DNA of 9,294 nucleotides, taken from NCBI GenBank assembly GCA_039028315.1, contig JBCCIH010000086.1:1-9294 (forward strand), written 5' to 3'. The notes below the pieces were generated by a model. That model was not told the DNA's origin. It did not search any database and saw only the letters and a list, made by a program, of their open reading frames with translations. Shown piece after piece: positions 1 through 7,217 of the stretch. Source of the DNA: Thermodesulfobacteriota bacterium. GTDB lineage: Bacteria; Desulfobacterota_D; UBA1144; Nemesobacterales; UBA2774. How positions within the stretch are numbered: the stretch's first letter is position 1; each line of letters starts with the position of its first letter. The translations under genes and the position numbers were made by a program.

Positions 1-1
1 G

Positions 2-1009
2 GCTGGCGGAGGATCGATTGCCAGGATTGATTCCGGAGGTGCGCTAAAAGTCGGTCCAGAGAGCGCAGGCGCTGACCCTGGTCCTTCGTGCTATGGAAAG
101 GGTTCTGAGCCTACTGTGACTGATGCTAATTTAGTTCTGGGAAGAATTAAGCCGGATGCGTTTTTGGGAGGAAGAATGAAATTACATCCCAAAAAATCAC
201 ATGCGGCTATAAAAAAACTCTCGCGCCGTCTTAAGTTAAGCGTTGAAGAAGTCGCAGAGGGGATTATTAAAGTTGCGAATGCAAATATGGAACGAGCGCT
301 CAGGGTCATTTCAATCGGAAAAGGTTATGACCCAAGGGATTTCGCTCTGCTGTCTTTCGGAGGCGCAGGCGGGCTGCACGCTTGTGAGCTGGCTCAGGCA
401 ATGGAGATTAAAACCATAATTTTCCCAAAAGACCCGGGCGTGTTATCAGCGCTTGGAATGCTTACGGCGGACTCATTTAAGGACTACAGTCTGACTGTGT
501 TTTTGAATCAAAATGAAGCTACACTAAAAAAGCTGGAGCACGGTTATTCTGCTCTCAAACAAAAGGCTCAGGCAGATTTTCCTACCCAGACGCTTTCCTA
601 CAAATTGTTCTTAGATCTAAGGTATAAAAGGCAGTCGCATGAAATCACAGTGCCCTATAACAAAAATTTTACGGCCGCTTTTCACAAAGAACATAAAAAG
701 ATGTATGGATACAGTAAACCAAAAAGTGAGATTGAAGTTATTACACTTAGGTTAAGGGCTATATCAAAAAGTAGAAAGCTGAATATTCCAAATCTAAAGA
801 GTGAGAAAAGAAAGATATCTCCAAGGAAAATAAAAATTATTTATGACGGGAAGAAATTAACTGTAAATGAATATATGAGAGATAAACTTTACTCAGGTTA
901 TAAGTTTAGGGGACCCTCGCTTTTAATAGAAGACACATCAACAACATTTATACCCCCAGAGTATAAATGCAGAGTTGATGAGTGGGGAAACATAGTCGCA
1001 ACGCTTTGA
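2..1009 (+). CDS. Hydantoinase/5-oxoprolinase A subunit (HyuA family), C-terminal part; 5' end outside window
   Basis: The reading frame is open from the left edge (first full codon at base 2) to TGA at 1007-1009, giving 335 residues. HyuA-family proteins are usually around 650-700 residues, so about half is present. The fragment starts with GAGGGSIARID-type sequence (here AGGGSIARIDSGGALKVGPE), then SAGADPGPSCYG and EPTVTDANLVLGR. Further on come LLSFGGAGGLHACELA and FPKDPGVLSALGM. All are hallmarks of the hydantoinase A/oxoprolinase domain, an actin-like ATPase fold. Known members hydrolyse 5-oxoproline, hydantoins or N-methylhydantoins in the cytoplasm using ATP, usually with a B subunit. 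The ATG at 116 is internal and not the start, because the conserved sequence runs through it. No B subunit follows; the next gene is a Nudix hydrolase 14 bases downstream. Substrate cannot be decided from the sequence. An acetone-carboxylase-like subunit from the same superfamily is a less likely alternative. Confidence 0.93.
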   Translation, partial: AGGGSIARIDSGGALKVGPESAGADPGPSCYGKGSEPTVTDANLVLGRIKPDAFLGGRMKLHPKKSHAAIKKLSRRLKLSVEEVAEGIIKVANANMERALRVISIGKGYDPRDFALLSFGGAGGLHACELAQAMEIKTIIFPKDPGVLSALGMLTADSFKDYSLTVFLNQNEATLKKLEHGYSALKQKAQADFPTQTLSYKLFLDLRYKRQSHEITVPYNKNFTAAFHKEHKKMYGYSKPKSEIEVITLRLRAISKSRKLNIPNLKSEKRKISPRKIKIIYDGKKLTVNEYMRDKLYSGYKFRGPSLLIEDTSTTFIPPEYKCRVDEWGNIVATL

Positions 1010-1023
1010 TAACGGAATAAATT

Positions 1024-1614
1024 ATGTGTGAGACAATAAAAAAATTAGAAGATTTGCTCTCAGAGATAGATTCGAGTGAAATTTCACAGGAAGCTGAATA
1101 TGTCCACGCTGCTGTGATGATGGTTATAAAACAAACCAGCAATGACTACGAGATGCTTTTTATTAAAAGACCCGATGATGAGCGTGACCCTTTCTCAGGA
1201 CACATGGCTTTTCCCGGGGGCAGAATGGAAACAGAGGATAAGACAAAGGATGAGACTGCAGTTAGGGAAACTATTGAGGAAGTGGGAATTGATATTGGTA
1301 GTAGCGGCAGAATACTAGGCTCACTAGACGACGTTATTCCAAATAATCCAAAAGCTAGAAATTATATCGTAACTCCTTATGTATCGCTGTTAAATGAAGA
1401 AGTGGTGATGACGCTCGACCCAAGGGAAGTGGATAAAGCAATTTGGATTCCGGTCTCTCATCTTACTAATGAGCAAAACACCGAGATCAGGATAAGAGAA
1501 CGAGGAGGAAGAAAGGTAAAGGACTATGTTTTCTACTATGAGGGATATATTATATGGGGCATGACGGGCAGAATTCTGCACCAGTTTTTATCTTTTTCTT
1601 CTCATCTTTTCTAG
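1024..1614 (+). CDS. Nudix hydrolase, CoA-pyrophosphatase-like
   Basis: The protein has 196 residues. A Nudix box lies at residues 66-89, beginning GGRMETED and ending RETIEEVGI, with the metal-binding glutamates in REtiEEvG. It has one extra residue between the leading glycine and the RE pair compared with the standard box. It is preceded by LFIKRPDDERDPFSGHMAFP, which resembles the motif that marks coenzyme-A diphosphatases (the NudL/YeaB group, LxxxR...R...G...FPGG). The C-terminus has WGMTGRILHQFL, also typical of that group. Known members cleave CoA or related nucleotide diphosphates to 3',5'-ADP and a phosphopantetheine product, needing Mg or Mn. The first ~25 residues are a charged N-terminal extension. 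The ATG at 1024 has only a weak Shine-Dalgarno (CGGA) upstream. The gene lies 14 bases after the hydantoinase gene, so co-transcription is likely. The exact substrate is an inference from motifs. Confidence 0.85.
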   Translation: MCETIKKLEDLLSEIDSSEISQEAEYVHAAVMMVIKQTSNDYEMLFIKRPDDERDPFSGHMAFPGGRMETEDKTKDETAVRETIEEVGIDIGSSGRILGSLDDVIPNNPKARNYIVTPYVSLLNEEVVMTLDPREVDKAIWIPVSHLTNEQNTEIRIRERGGRKVKDYVFYYEGYIIWGMTGRILHQFLSFSSHLF

Positions 1615-1678
1615 ATTTCTGGATTTTCAAAGGCGCAGGTGATAGACTTGCAATAAAGATAAATTTTAGGAGATTAGC

Positions 1679-2113
1679 ATGGCCGTAAATAAAGTAATGT
1701 TGATAGGAAATTTAGGTCGTGACCCTGAGATTAGATACACAACTGGGGGTCAGGCTGTAGCCAATTTCACAATCGCTACAACTGAGAGATACACCAATAA
1801 GGCAGGCGAAAGACAAGAAGACACAGAGTGGCACAGAATAGTTGCCTGGGGCCGTTTAGCTGAGATTTGCGGGGAGTATTTAACCAAGGGAAGAATGGTA
1901 TATATCGAGGGTTCGATCAGAACGCGCTCTTGGGAAGATAAGGAAGGCAACACGAGGTATACAACCGAAATTGTCGCAAGAAATATGCAAATGCTTGGCG
2001 GACAGGGACAGGGCACAAGGTCTGATGCTCCATCAGCCGCAGATGATAAAATGCCCGGCGATTTTGACATAGAAGATGATTCGTTTGGCAGCGATGACGA
2101 CATACCGTTTTAA
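1679..2113 (+). CDS. ssb: Single-stranded DNA-binding protein
   Basis: This 144-residue protein opens with MAVNKVMLIGNLGRDPEIRY, the classic SSB N-terminus. The OB fold fills about residues 1-108, including the WHRIVAWGRLAE and GRMVYIEGSIRTRSW segments. A short low-complexity linker rich in G, Q, S and A follows, then an acidic tail ending DDDIPF (139-144), the tip through which SSB recruits replication and repair partners. SSB coats single-stranded DNA as a tetramer. Length and tail are normal and the gene looks intact. The start is supported by AGGAGA at 1668-1673, five bases before the ATG. It is not in the frequent rpsF-ssb-rpsR arrangement. Here it lies between a Nudix gene (64-base gap) and a cupin gene (63-base gap), so it may have its own promoter, although I found no convincing one. 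Confidence 0.97.
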   Translation: MAVNKVMLIGNLGRDPEIRYTTGGQAVANFTIATTERYTNKAGERQEDTEWHRIVAWGRLAEICGEYLTKGRMVYIEGSIRTRSWEDKEGNTRYTTEIVARNMQMLGGQGQGTRSDAPSAADDKMPGDFDIEDDSFGSDDDIPF

Positions 2114-2176
2114 ATAGCACCTTTTTTATGCAGCTACCGCAGACAGGTCTAAATACTCATAAGGGATACTGAACTA

Positions 2177-2539
2177 ATGAAAATTAACAGCGATATCAAA
2201 AGAGTAGAAAAACCCTGGGGTTACGAGCTTTGGTGGGCGTATACCGAGAAATATGTAGGCAAAATACTTCATGTAAACAAGGGCGAGAGCTTAAGTTATC
2301 AATATCATGAGGTCAAAGACGAGACCATATATCTTCATAACGGTGAGATGCTGCTTGAGATTGAGGAGCCGGGATCACAAAAGGAAGAAAAAATATTAAA
2401 GGCTGGAAGCGGGATCAGAATAACTCCATACACTAAGCACAGAATGACAGCTATCACTGACTGCGATATTCTAGAGGCATCAACCCCGGAAGTAGAGGAT
2501 GTTATAAGACTCGAGGACAAATACGGGAGGGCTAAATAG
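2177..2539 (+). CDS. Small single-domain cupin, sugar-phosphate-isomerase-like
   Basis: This 120-residue protein is one cupin beta-barrel. The N-terminal KPWGYELWW (12-20) recalls the RPWG motif at the start of the cupin domain in type II mannose-6-phosphate isomerases. Cupin motif 1 spans G36 to G56 with YHEVKDET, where H44 and E49 are likely metal ligands. Motif 2 contains P84 and H88 in TPYTKHRM. The usual HxH pair of motif 1 is reduced to YHE. It is too short to be a full phosphomannose isomerase/GDP-mannose pyrophosphorylase, so it is best called a metal-binding cupin of unproven activity. AAGGGA at 2161-2166 serves as a rather distant Shine-Dalgarno. The stop codon is one base from the TTG start of glmU, so the two are almost certainly co-translated. 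That placement suggests, but does not prove, a role in hexose or amino-sugar phosphate metabolism. Confidence 0.88.
   Translation: MKINSDIKRVEKPWGYELWWAYTEKYVGKILHVNKGESLSYQYHEVKDETIYLHNGEMLLEIEEPGSQKEEKILKAGSGIRITPYTKHRMTAITDCDILEASTPEVEDVIRLEDKYGRAK
2525..2530 (+). promoter_or_regulatory. Ribosome binding site supporting the TTG start of glmU
   Basis: GGGAGG lies inside the last codons of the cupin gene, ten bases before TTG at 2541. It supports the non-ATG start, since the first methionine in the glmU frame falls inside the conserved nucleotide-binding loop. Confidence 0.7.
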
Positions 2540-2540
2540 G

Positions 2541-3926
2541 TTGGCCAATTTAGCTGTCGTAGTTTTAGCCGCAGGAATGGGAAAGCGGATGAAATCCGAT
2601 ATTCCTAAAGTTCTTCACCCTGTATTGGGAAGACCGATGCTGAGCTATGTGTACGAGGCGGTGCTTAGCCTATCCCCCAAGCGAGTTGTGGTTGTTGTTG
2701 GGCACGGCTCAGATCAAGTTAAAGAAATTTCAGACTCTAAAAAAATCACATACGCTACTCAGGCAAAACAGCTCGGAACAGGCCATGCCGCGAATTCTGC
2801 ACATGAGGCACTAAAAAGCTTTAAAGGTAATGTGCTTATTATAAATGGCGACTTTCCATTAATTACGTCTGCAACGCTTAAAAGGCTTATTCAAAGTCAT
2901 GAGAGAAAACGTGCAGACCTCTCAGTTCTGACCACCCTCTTAGAAGATCCAACCGGTTACGGAAGAATAAAGAGAGATCAAAATGGCAACGCTATCAGAA
3001 TTGTTGAAGAAAAGGATGCAACACGAGAAGAGCGTTTTATTGACGAGATAAACTCCGGCACATATTTAGTAAAAAGTTCTTTTCTTTGGGATGCGCTTAA
3101 AAAAGTTAATAGAAAAAATAAACAGGGCGAGTATTACTTAACTGACATTGTCGAGACTGCCCACAAGAACTCACTTAATATTAACGCACAAGTTGTCCAA
3201 GACAGCGATGAAGTAATGGGAGTAAATGACCGCTCTGAGCTCTCTTATGTGGAGAGTGCTCTTAAATGGAGGACTAATGAGAAGCTGATGAAATCAGGTG
3301 TAACTATTATTGATCCCGAGGCCACCTATATCTCCCCTGGAATTAGAATCGGAAGGGATACTACCATATATCCTAATACTCACATCTATGGTTTCTCTCA
3401 GATAGGCGCAAACTGCATAATTGGACCTAATAATTGGATTCTGGATACAAAGATAGGCAGCGGGGTAGAAATTAAGTCAAACTGCTATATTACAGATGCA
3501 ATTCTTAAAAATAATATTAGCGTTGGTCCATTTGCTCATATTCGTCCAGAAGCACAAATCATGGACGGGGCAAAGATCGGAAACTTTGTGGAGATTAAAA
3601 AATCAAAAATCGGAACCGGCTCAAAGGTTCCTCACCTCTCATATGTTGGAGACGCAACTTTAGGCAAAGATGTAAATATTGGAGCAGGTACTATCACCTG
3701 TAACTATGACGGAGTGAATAAGCATAGGACCGAAATTGAGGATAATGTTTTTATCGGCAGTGACACAATGCTAGTTGCCCCTATTAAAGTTGGCAAGGGC
3801 GCAACCACAGGAGCTGGCTCAACTATATCTAAAGACGTGCCCGAGGGATCACTTGCAATTGGAAGGGCAAGACAGACCACGATTAAAAACTGGAAGAGAA
3901 AACCAAGGGAGAAGAAGGCTAAGTAA
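2541..3926 (+). CDS. glmU: Bifunctional GlmU: glucosamine-1-phosphate N-acetyltransferase / UDP-GlcNAc pyrophosphorylase
   Basis: The protein has 461 residues, close to the 456 of E. coli GlmU. The N-terminal pyrophosphorylase half carries LAAGMGKRM (9-17) with K23 of the LAAGxGxRMxSxxPK signature, QLGTGHA (77-83), metal-site D104 in GDFPLI, GYGRI, and N229 in GVNDRSEL. The C-terminal half is a left-handed beta-helix of hexapeptide repeats from about residue 255. It contains H365 in PHLSYVGD, matching the catalytic histidine of E. coli GlmU, and then NIGAGTITCNYDG. The enzyme acetylates glucosamine-1-phosphate with acetyl-CoA, then adds UMP from UTP to give UDP-GlcNAc for peptidoglycan and lipopolysaccharide. 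GDFPLI has F where V is more usual. Translation starts at TTG one base after the cupin stop, and the stop codon directly abuts the glmS ATG. Both catalytic halves look intact. Confidence 0.97.
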   Translation: MANLAVVVLAAGMGKRMKSDIPKVLHPVLGRPMLSYVYEAVLSLSPKRVVVVVGHGSDQVKEISDSKKITYATQAKQLGTGHAANSAHEALKSFKGNVLIINGDFPLITSATLKRLIQSHERKRADLSVLTTLLEDPTGYGRIKRDQNGNAIRIVEEKDATREERFIDEINSGTYLVKSSFLWDALKKVNRKNKQGEYYLTDIVETAHKNSLNINAQVVQDSDEVMGVNDRSELSYVESALKWRTNEKLMKSGVTIIDPEATYISPGIRIGRDTTIYPNTHIYGFSQIGANCIIGPNNWILDTKIGSGVEIKSNCYITDAILKNNISVGPFAHIRPEAQIMDGAKIGNFVEIKKSKIGTGSKVPHLSYVGDATLGKDVNIGAGTITCNYDGVNKHRTEIEDNVFIGSDTMLVAPIKVGKGATTGAGSTISKDVPEGSLAIGRARQTTIKNWKRKPREKKAK

Positions 3927-5759
3927 ATGTGCGGGATATTAGGATATATTGGGGATCAGAGAAAAACGGTTGATGTTTTATTAAAAGGTCTATCCAGGCT
4001 TGAGTACAGGGGCTATGACTCCTCAGGAATCGCAGTAATTCAAGACGGGCGATCAAAAGTCTATAAAAGCAAAGGAAAGCTATCCAAACTAAAAACGAAA
4101 ATAAATAGACACTCTCCAAAAGGGCCGGTTGGAATCGGGCACACGAGATGGGCCACTCACGGCGACGCCTCTATAAAAAATGCACACCCTCATGTTTCTG
4201 GCGCAATATCAGTTGTTCACAATGGCATTGTGGAAAATTACTTAGACCTAAAAAACGAGCTCTCTAAAAAGGGCTATAAATTCTACTCTGACACAGATAC
4301 TGAAGTTATTGCTCATCTGATCCAAGATTTCTGTAATAGCGGATTTGATTTTGAAAATGCTGCGCGCGAGGCATTTAAAAAAATTGAAGGCTCATATGCG
4401 ATAGCCGCTATCTGTGACAAGGATCCTGATAAGGTAATCGCAACAAGACGCTTTTCCCCGCTAATTTTAGCCAAAGGTGAAAATGAAAATTATCTAGCCT
4501 CCGATGTTCCTGCAATTCTTCCATTCTGCAAAGACGTGATCTATCTTGAAGACGGTGATGTTGCAATAATAGAGAAAGATAAGATTCAAATTACCGATTT
4601 AGACGGCAACCCAGTTAAGAGGAAATCACAGTCGATTACCTGGGACCCCATAGCCGCTGAGAAATGCGGATACCGCCACTACATGATAAAAGAGATCTTT
4701 GAGCAGCCAAGGGCGATACTCGATACTATGAGGGGAAGGTTCTCCGAAGAATCTGGTGAAGTGTTTTTCGAGGGCGTAGACCCATCACTCTTTAAAAACG
4801 TAAAAAGAATAGTCGCTCTTGCATGCGGCACTTCCTATCACGCTAGTCTTATCGGCAAATATATGATCGAGAAGATCGCTAAAATATCAGTCGAGGTGGA
4901 TATAGCATCTGAGTTTAGATACAGACAACCTATTATTGATAAAAACACTCTGGCAATAGCAGTGTCTCAGTCAGGAGAAACTGCGGACACATCTGAAGCC
5001 TTGACTGAGGCTAAACAAAGAGGTGCTAAAACCCTTAGCATAACAAATGTTATGATGAGTAAAATTGCCAGGGACGCAGATGGAGTGATATACACACACG
5101 CCGGACCTGAAATAGGAGTAGCTTCTACAAAGGCCTTCACTACGCAGCTTGTAGCGTTTTACTTTCTTGCAATCTATTTAGGGCGGCTCAAAAAAACTAT
5201 AACAAAAAAACAAGCGGTCCAGCTTATCAAAGATGCGCTATCTATTCCACAGTTAATAGAGATCACTCTCAAATTAGACGATGAGATAAAAGAGCTCGCG
5301 GAGGAGTTCTTTACATATGGCAATTTTCTATATCTTGGAAGGGGTATTAACCACCCGATTGCCTTTGAAGGCGCTCTAAAACTAAAAGAGATATCCTATA
5401 TTCATGCAGAGGGTTATGCCGCAGGCGAGATGAAGCACGGCCCGATAGCATTAATTGATGAGAACATTCCCATAGTTCTTATTGCTCCGGGGGATGGGAT
5501 ATCTTATAAAAAGATATTAGGAAACTTACAGGAAGTGCGTGCAAGAAAAGGTAAAGTGATATTTTTAACAAGCGATCCGAATGCTCCTGAGATCCAGGGT
5601 AATGTTGATAAGATCATAGAGGTTCCAGATTCTCCTTATATGATTAGTCCGATTGTTTCGATTGTTCCGCTCCAGCTTCTGGCCTATTACATAGCAACAT
5701 GTAAAGGCACCGATGTCGACCAGCCCAGAAACCTTGCAAAAGTTGTCACTGTTGAGTAA
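3927..5759 (+). CDS. glmS: Glutamine-fructose-6-phosphate aminotransferase (isomerizing)
   Basis: The protein has 610 residues, essentially the E. coli GlmS length (609). The glutaminase domain (about 1-240) starts MCGILGYIG, with C2 becoming the nucleophilic N-terminal cysteine. It also has HTRWATHG (72-79), HNGIVENY (98-105) and SDTDTEVIAHL. Two SIS isomerase domains follow. The first has ACGTSYHAS, SQSGETADTSEA and STKAFTTQ. The second has GRGINHPIAFEGALKLKEISYI, with catalytic E488, H504 in MKHGPIALID, and K605 in PRNLAKVVTVE at the C-terminus. The enzyme makes glucosamine-6-phosphate from fructose-6-phosphate and glutamine, the entry step to UDP-GlcNAc. The ATG immediately follows the glmU stop with no spacer. 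AGAAGG at 3912-3917, within the glmU end, is the likely ribosome binding site. With no 5' spacer there is no room for a glmS ribozyme, so any such control here is absent. Confidence 0.98.
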   Translation: MCGILGYIGDQRKTVDVLLKGLSRLEYRGYDSSGIAVIQDGRSKVYKSKGKLSKLKTKINRHSPKGPVGIGHTRWATHGDASIKNAHPHVSGAISVVHNGIVENYLDLKNELSKKGYKFYSDTDTEVIAHLIQDFCNSGFDFENAAREAFKKIEGSYAIAAICDKDPDKVIATRRFSPLILAKGENENYLASDVPAILPFCKDVIYLEDGDVAIIEKDKIQITDLDGNPVKRKSQSITWDPIAAEKCGYRHYMIKEIFEQPRAILDTMRGRFSEESGEVFFEGVDPSLFKNVKRIVALACGTSYHASLIGKYMIEKIAKISVEVDIASEFRYRQPIIDKNTLAIAVSQSGETADTSEALTEAKQRGAKTLSITNVMMSKIARDADGVIYTHAGPEIGVASTKAFTTQLVAFYFLAIYLGRLKKTITKKQAVQLIKDALSIPQLIEITLKLDDEIKELAEEFFTYGNFLYLGRGINHPIAFEGALKLKEISYIHAEGYAAGEMKHGPIALIDENIPIVLIAPGDGISYKKILGNLQEVRARKGKVIFLTSDPNAPEIQGNVDKIIEVPDSPYMISPIVSIVPLQLLAYYIATCKGTDVDQPRNLAKVVTVE

Positions 5760-5798
5760 TTTTAGCAGCCTCAAAACACAAACCTTGTAAATTGAATA

Positions 5799-5848
5799 TT
5801 GACTTAGGGTTTTGTCTCGAAAAAATTTTTGGTATTTCTTATTATACT
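5799..5848 (+). promoter_or_regulatory. Possible promoter region for purD
   Basis: The glmS-purD gap holds promoter-like pieces that do not assemble into one clean site. TTGACT at 5799-5804 is a good -35 hexamer but has only A/T-run sequence at the right distance. TATACT at 5843-5848 is a good -10 hexamer without a matching -35, though it follows an A5T5 tract at 5821-5830 that could act as an upstream activating element. A start near 5855 would give a leader of about 70 bases. Confidence 0.35.
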
Positions 5849-5881
5849 ATTTAAAAAGTGCTGGTATCTGGTAGATTATGA

Positions 5882-5904
5882 GGCTCCTGTAAATTTGTGG
5901 AGTC
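5882..5904 (+). promoter_or_regulatory. Small predicted stem-loop in the purD leader
   Basis: GGCTCC at 5882-5887 can pair with GGAGTC at 5899-5904 in RNA (six pairs including one G-U) around an 11-base loop. The stem ends six bases before the purD Shine-Dalgarno. It lacks a following T-run, so it is not a typical terminator. It could tune translation, or be chance. No known purine riboswitch consensus is visible. Confidence 0.25.
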
Positions 5905-5910
5905 AATATT

Positions 5911-5916
5911 AGAGGA
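5911..5916 (+). promoter_or_regulatory. Ribosome binding site that fixes the purD start
   Basis: AGAGGA is placed seven bases before the ATG at 5924. It lies downstream of the alternative GTG at 5897 and so can only serve the ATG. Confidence 0.75.
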
Positions 5917-5923
5917 TATATAT

Positions 5924-7198
5924 ATGAAAGTATTAGTAGTAGGAGGCGGGGGGCGTGAACACGCTCTTTGCTGGAAAATCTCAAAAAGTCCACTTGTAAC
6001 TGCGGTCTATTGCGCCCCAGGCAATATTGGTATTTCTAAAAACTCCACATGTGTGGATATAAAAGTGACTGATATAGAATCACTTGTTAGGTTTGCTAAG
6101 GCCGAAGAGATTGATTTAACAATCGTAGGTCCTGAAATACCATTGTCTCTTGGTATTGTAGATAGATTCCAGGAGGAGGGGCTTTGTATTTTCGGTCCTA
6201 CTCAAGCTGCTGCAGAAATTGAGAGTAGTAAGGCATATTCAAAGAACTTAATGAAAAAATACAATATACCTACAGCATTCTTCTCTACTTTTACGGATTA
6301 CAATGAAGCTGTCGAATGGGTTAAAGAGGTTAAGCCGCCACTAGTAGTTAAAGCTGACGGGCTTGCTGCCGGAAAGGGGGTCATAATTTGTCATACAGAA
6401 GATGAAGCAATCAGAGTTTTAGATGACATTATGAACAGCAAAATTTTTGGAGATTCTGGAAATCAGGTTGTAATTGAAGAATTTCTAGAAGGTGAGGAGG
6501 TTTCCTTTATTGCATTTACAGACGGCGAGAATGTAGTGCCGCTTGAATCCTCTCAGGATCATAAACCTCTTTTAGATGATGATGAGGGCCCTAATACTGG
6601 CGGGATGGGCGCTTATTCCCCTGCACCTATCGTAACAACTCAGATGCACGCGGCAATAATGAATCAGGTAATGATTCCAACAGTACAAGCAATGAAAGAA
6701 GAAGGGCGTTTATATAAAGGAATTCTCTACGCTGGACTTATGATTAAGGACAATGATATAAAGGTTTTGGAGTTTAATTGCCGCTTTGGAGACCCGGAGG
6801 CTCAACCCCTACTTATGAGAATGGAATCAGACATAATTCCTCTTATTTACGAAATTTCTAAAGGGGGGGTAGCGAAAGAGGAAATTAGGTGGTATGATGA
6901 TGCTTCCGTTTGTGTAGTTATGGCTTCCAAGGGGTATCCTGGGGACTATAAGAAAGGATTTCAAATTCACCGGATTGATGAAGTAAATAGTATGGACGGG
7001 GTTTTGGTTTTTCACTCCGGAACCGCCGGCCAGGATGATAATATTGTCGCAAACGGAGGAAGAGTTTTAGGCGTTACCGCTCTGGGTGGCAGCATTCCGG
7101 ATGCAATTAATTCTGTATATAAAGCGGTTAATCATATAGATAACGATTCGCTTTATTTTAGAACGGATATTGGGAAAAAAGCGCTTAAATATATATAA
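5924..7198 (+). CDS. purD: Phosphoribosylamine-glycine ligase (GAR synthetase)
   Basis: The protein has 424 residues, against 429 in E. coli PurD. It starts MKVLVVGGGGREHALCWK, the family N-terminus. The ATP-grasp region carries GLAAGKGV (146-153), NTGGMGAYSPAP (224-235) and EFNCRFGDPEAQ (283-294), which provides metal and ATP ligands. The C-terminal domain includes VVMASKGYPGDY, FHSGTA and GGRVLGVTALG. The enzyme joins glycine to 5-phosphoribosylamine with ATP in the second step of de novo purine synthesis. The frame is also open from a GTG at 5897, which would add nine residues (MESILEDIY). The ATG at 5924 is preferred because it gives the conserved N-terminus and has AGAGGA just upstream. 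A 164-base region separates it from glmS, so it probably begins a new transcription unit that includes the small gene downstream. Confidence 0.97.
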   Translation: MKVLVVGGGGREHALCWKISKSPLVTAVYCAPGNIGISKNSTCVDIKVTDIESLVRFAKAEEIDLTIVGPEIPLSLGIVDRFQEEGLCIFGPTQAAAEIESSKAYSKNLMKKYNIPTAFFSTFTDYNEAVEWVKEVKPPLVVKADGLAAGKGVIICHTEDEAIRVLDDIMNSKIFGDSGNQVVIEEFLEGEEVSFIAFTDGENVVPLESSQDHKPLLDDDEGPNTGGMGAYSPAPIVTTQMHAAIMNQVMIPTVQAMKEEGRLYKGILYAGLMIKDNDIKVLEFNCRFGDPEAQPLLMRMESDIIPLIYEISKGGVAKEEIRWYDDASVCVVMASKGYPGDYKKGFQIHRIDEVNSMDGVLVFHSGTAGQDDNIVANGGRVLGVTALGGSIPDAINSVYKAVNHIDNDSLYFRTDIGKKALKYI

Positions 7199-7217
7199 CT
7201 TCCCAAGGAGTAGTTAA

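Larger units (their letters stand above)
5795..5910. repeat. 9-bp inverted repeat across the glmS-purD intergenic region
   Basis: AATATTGAC at 5795-5803 is the exact reverse complement of GTCAATATT at 5902-5910. The right arm ends directly against the purD ribosome binding site at 5911. A second pair, AGCCTCA at 5767-5773 and TGAGGCT at 5879-5885, interleaves with it. Arms this short and this far apart may be chance. Confidence 0.35.

Noticed and set aside
1615..1678. Promoter for ssb in the gap after the Nudix gene
   Set aside because: Partial hexamers such as TTTTCA and TAAAGA can be found, but no pair has correct spacing and quality.
1750..2103. Open frame of 117 codons on the minus strand opposite ssb
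   Set aside because: It lies wholly antisense to a clearly conserved gene, has serine-rich composition that mirrors the acidic SSB tail, and has no family motif.
2114..2176. Terminator at the T-run after ssb
   Set aside because: A run of T is present around 2123-2128, but no adequate GC-rich stem precedes it.
3900..3927. Possible glmS ribozyme/riboswitch upstream of glmS
   Set aside because: glmU ends exactly where glmS begins, so there is no leader that could hold the ribozyme.
5565..5774. Minus-strand open frame over the end of glmS
   Set aside because: It is antisense to the conserved GlmS C-terminus, with no recognisable protein features. The same applies to the other short minus-strand frames in the window.
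5760..5923. Purine riboswitch before purD
   Set aside because: The conserved purine-aptamer core and paired arms are not present. Only short stems without the consensus are seen.
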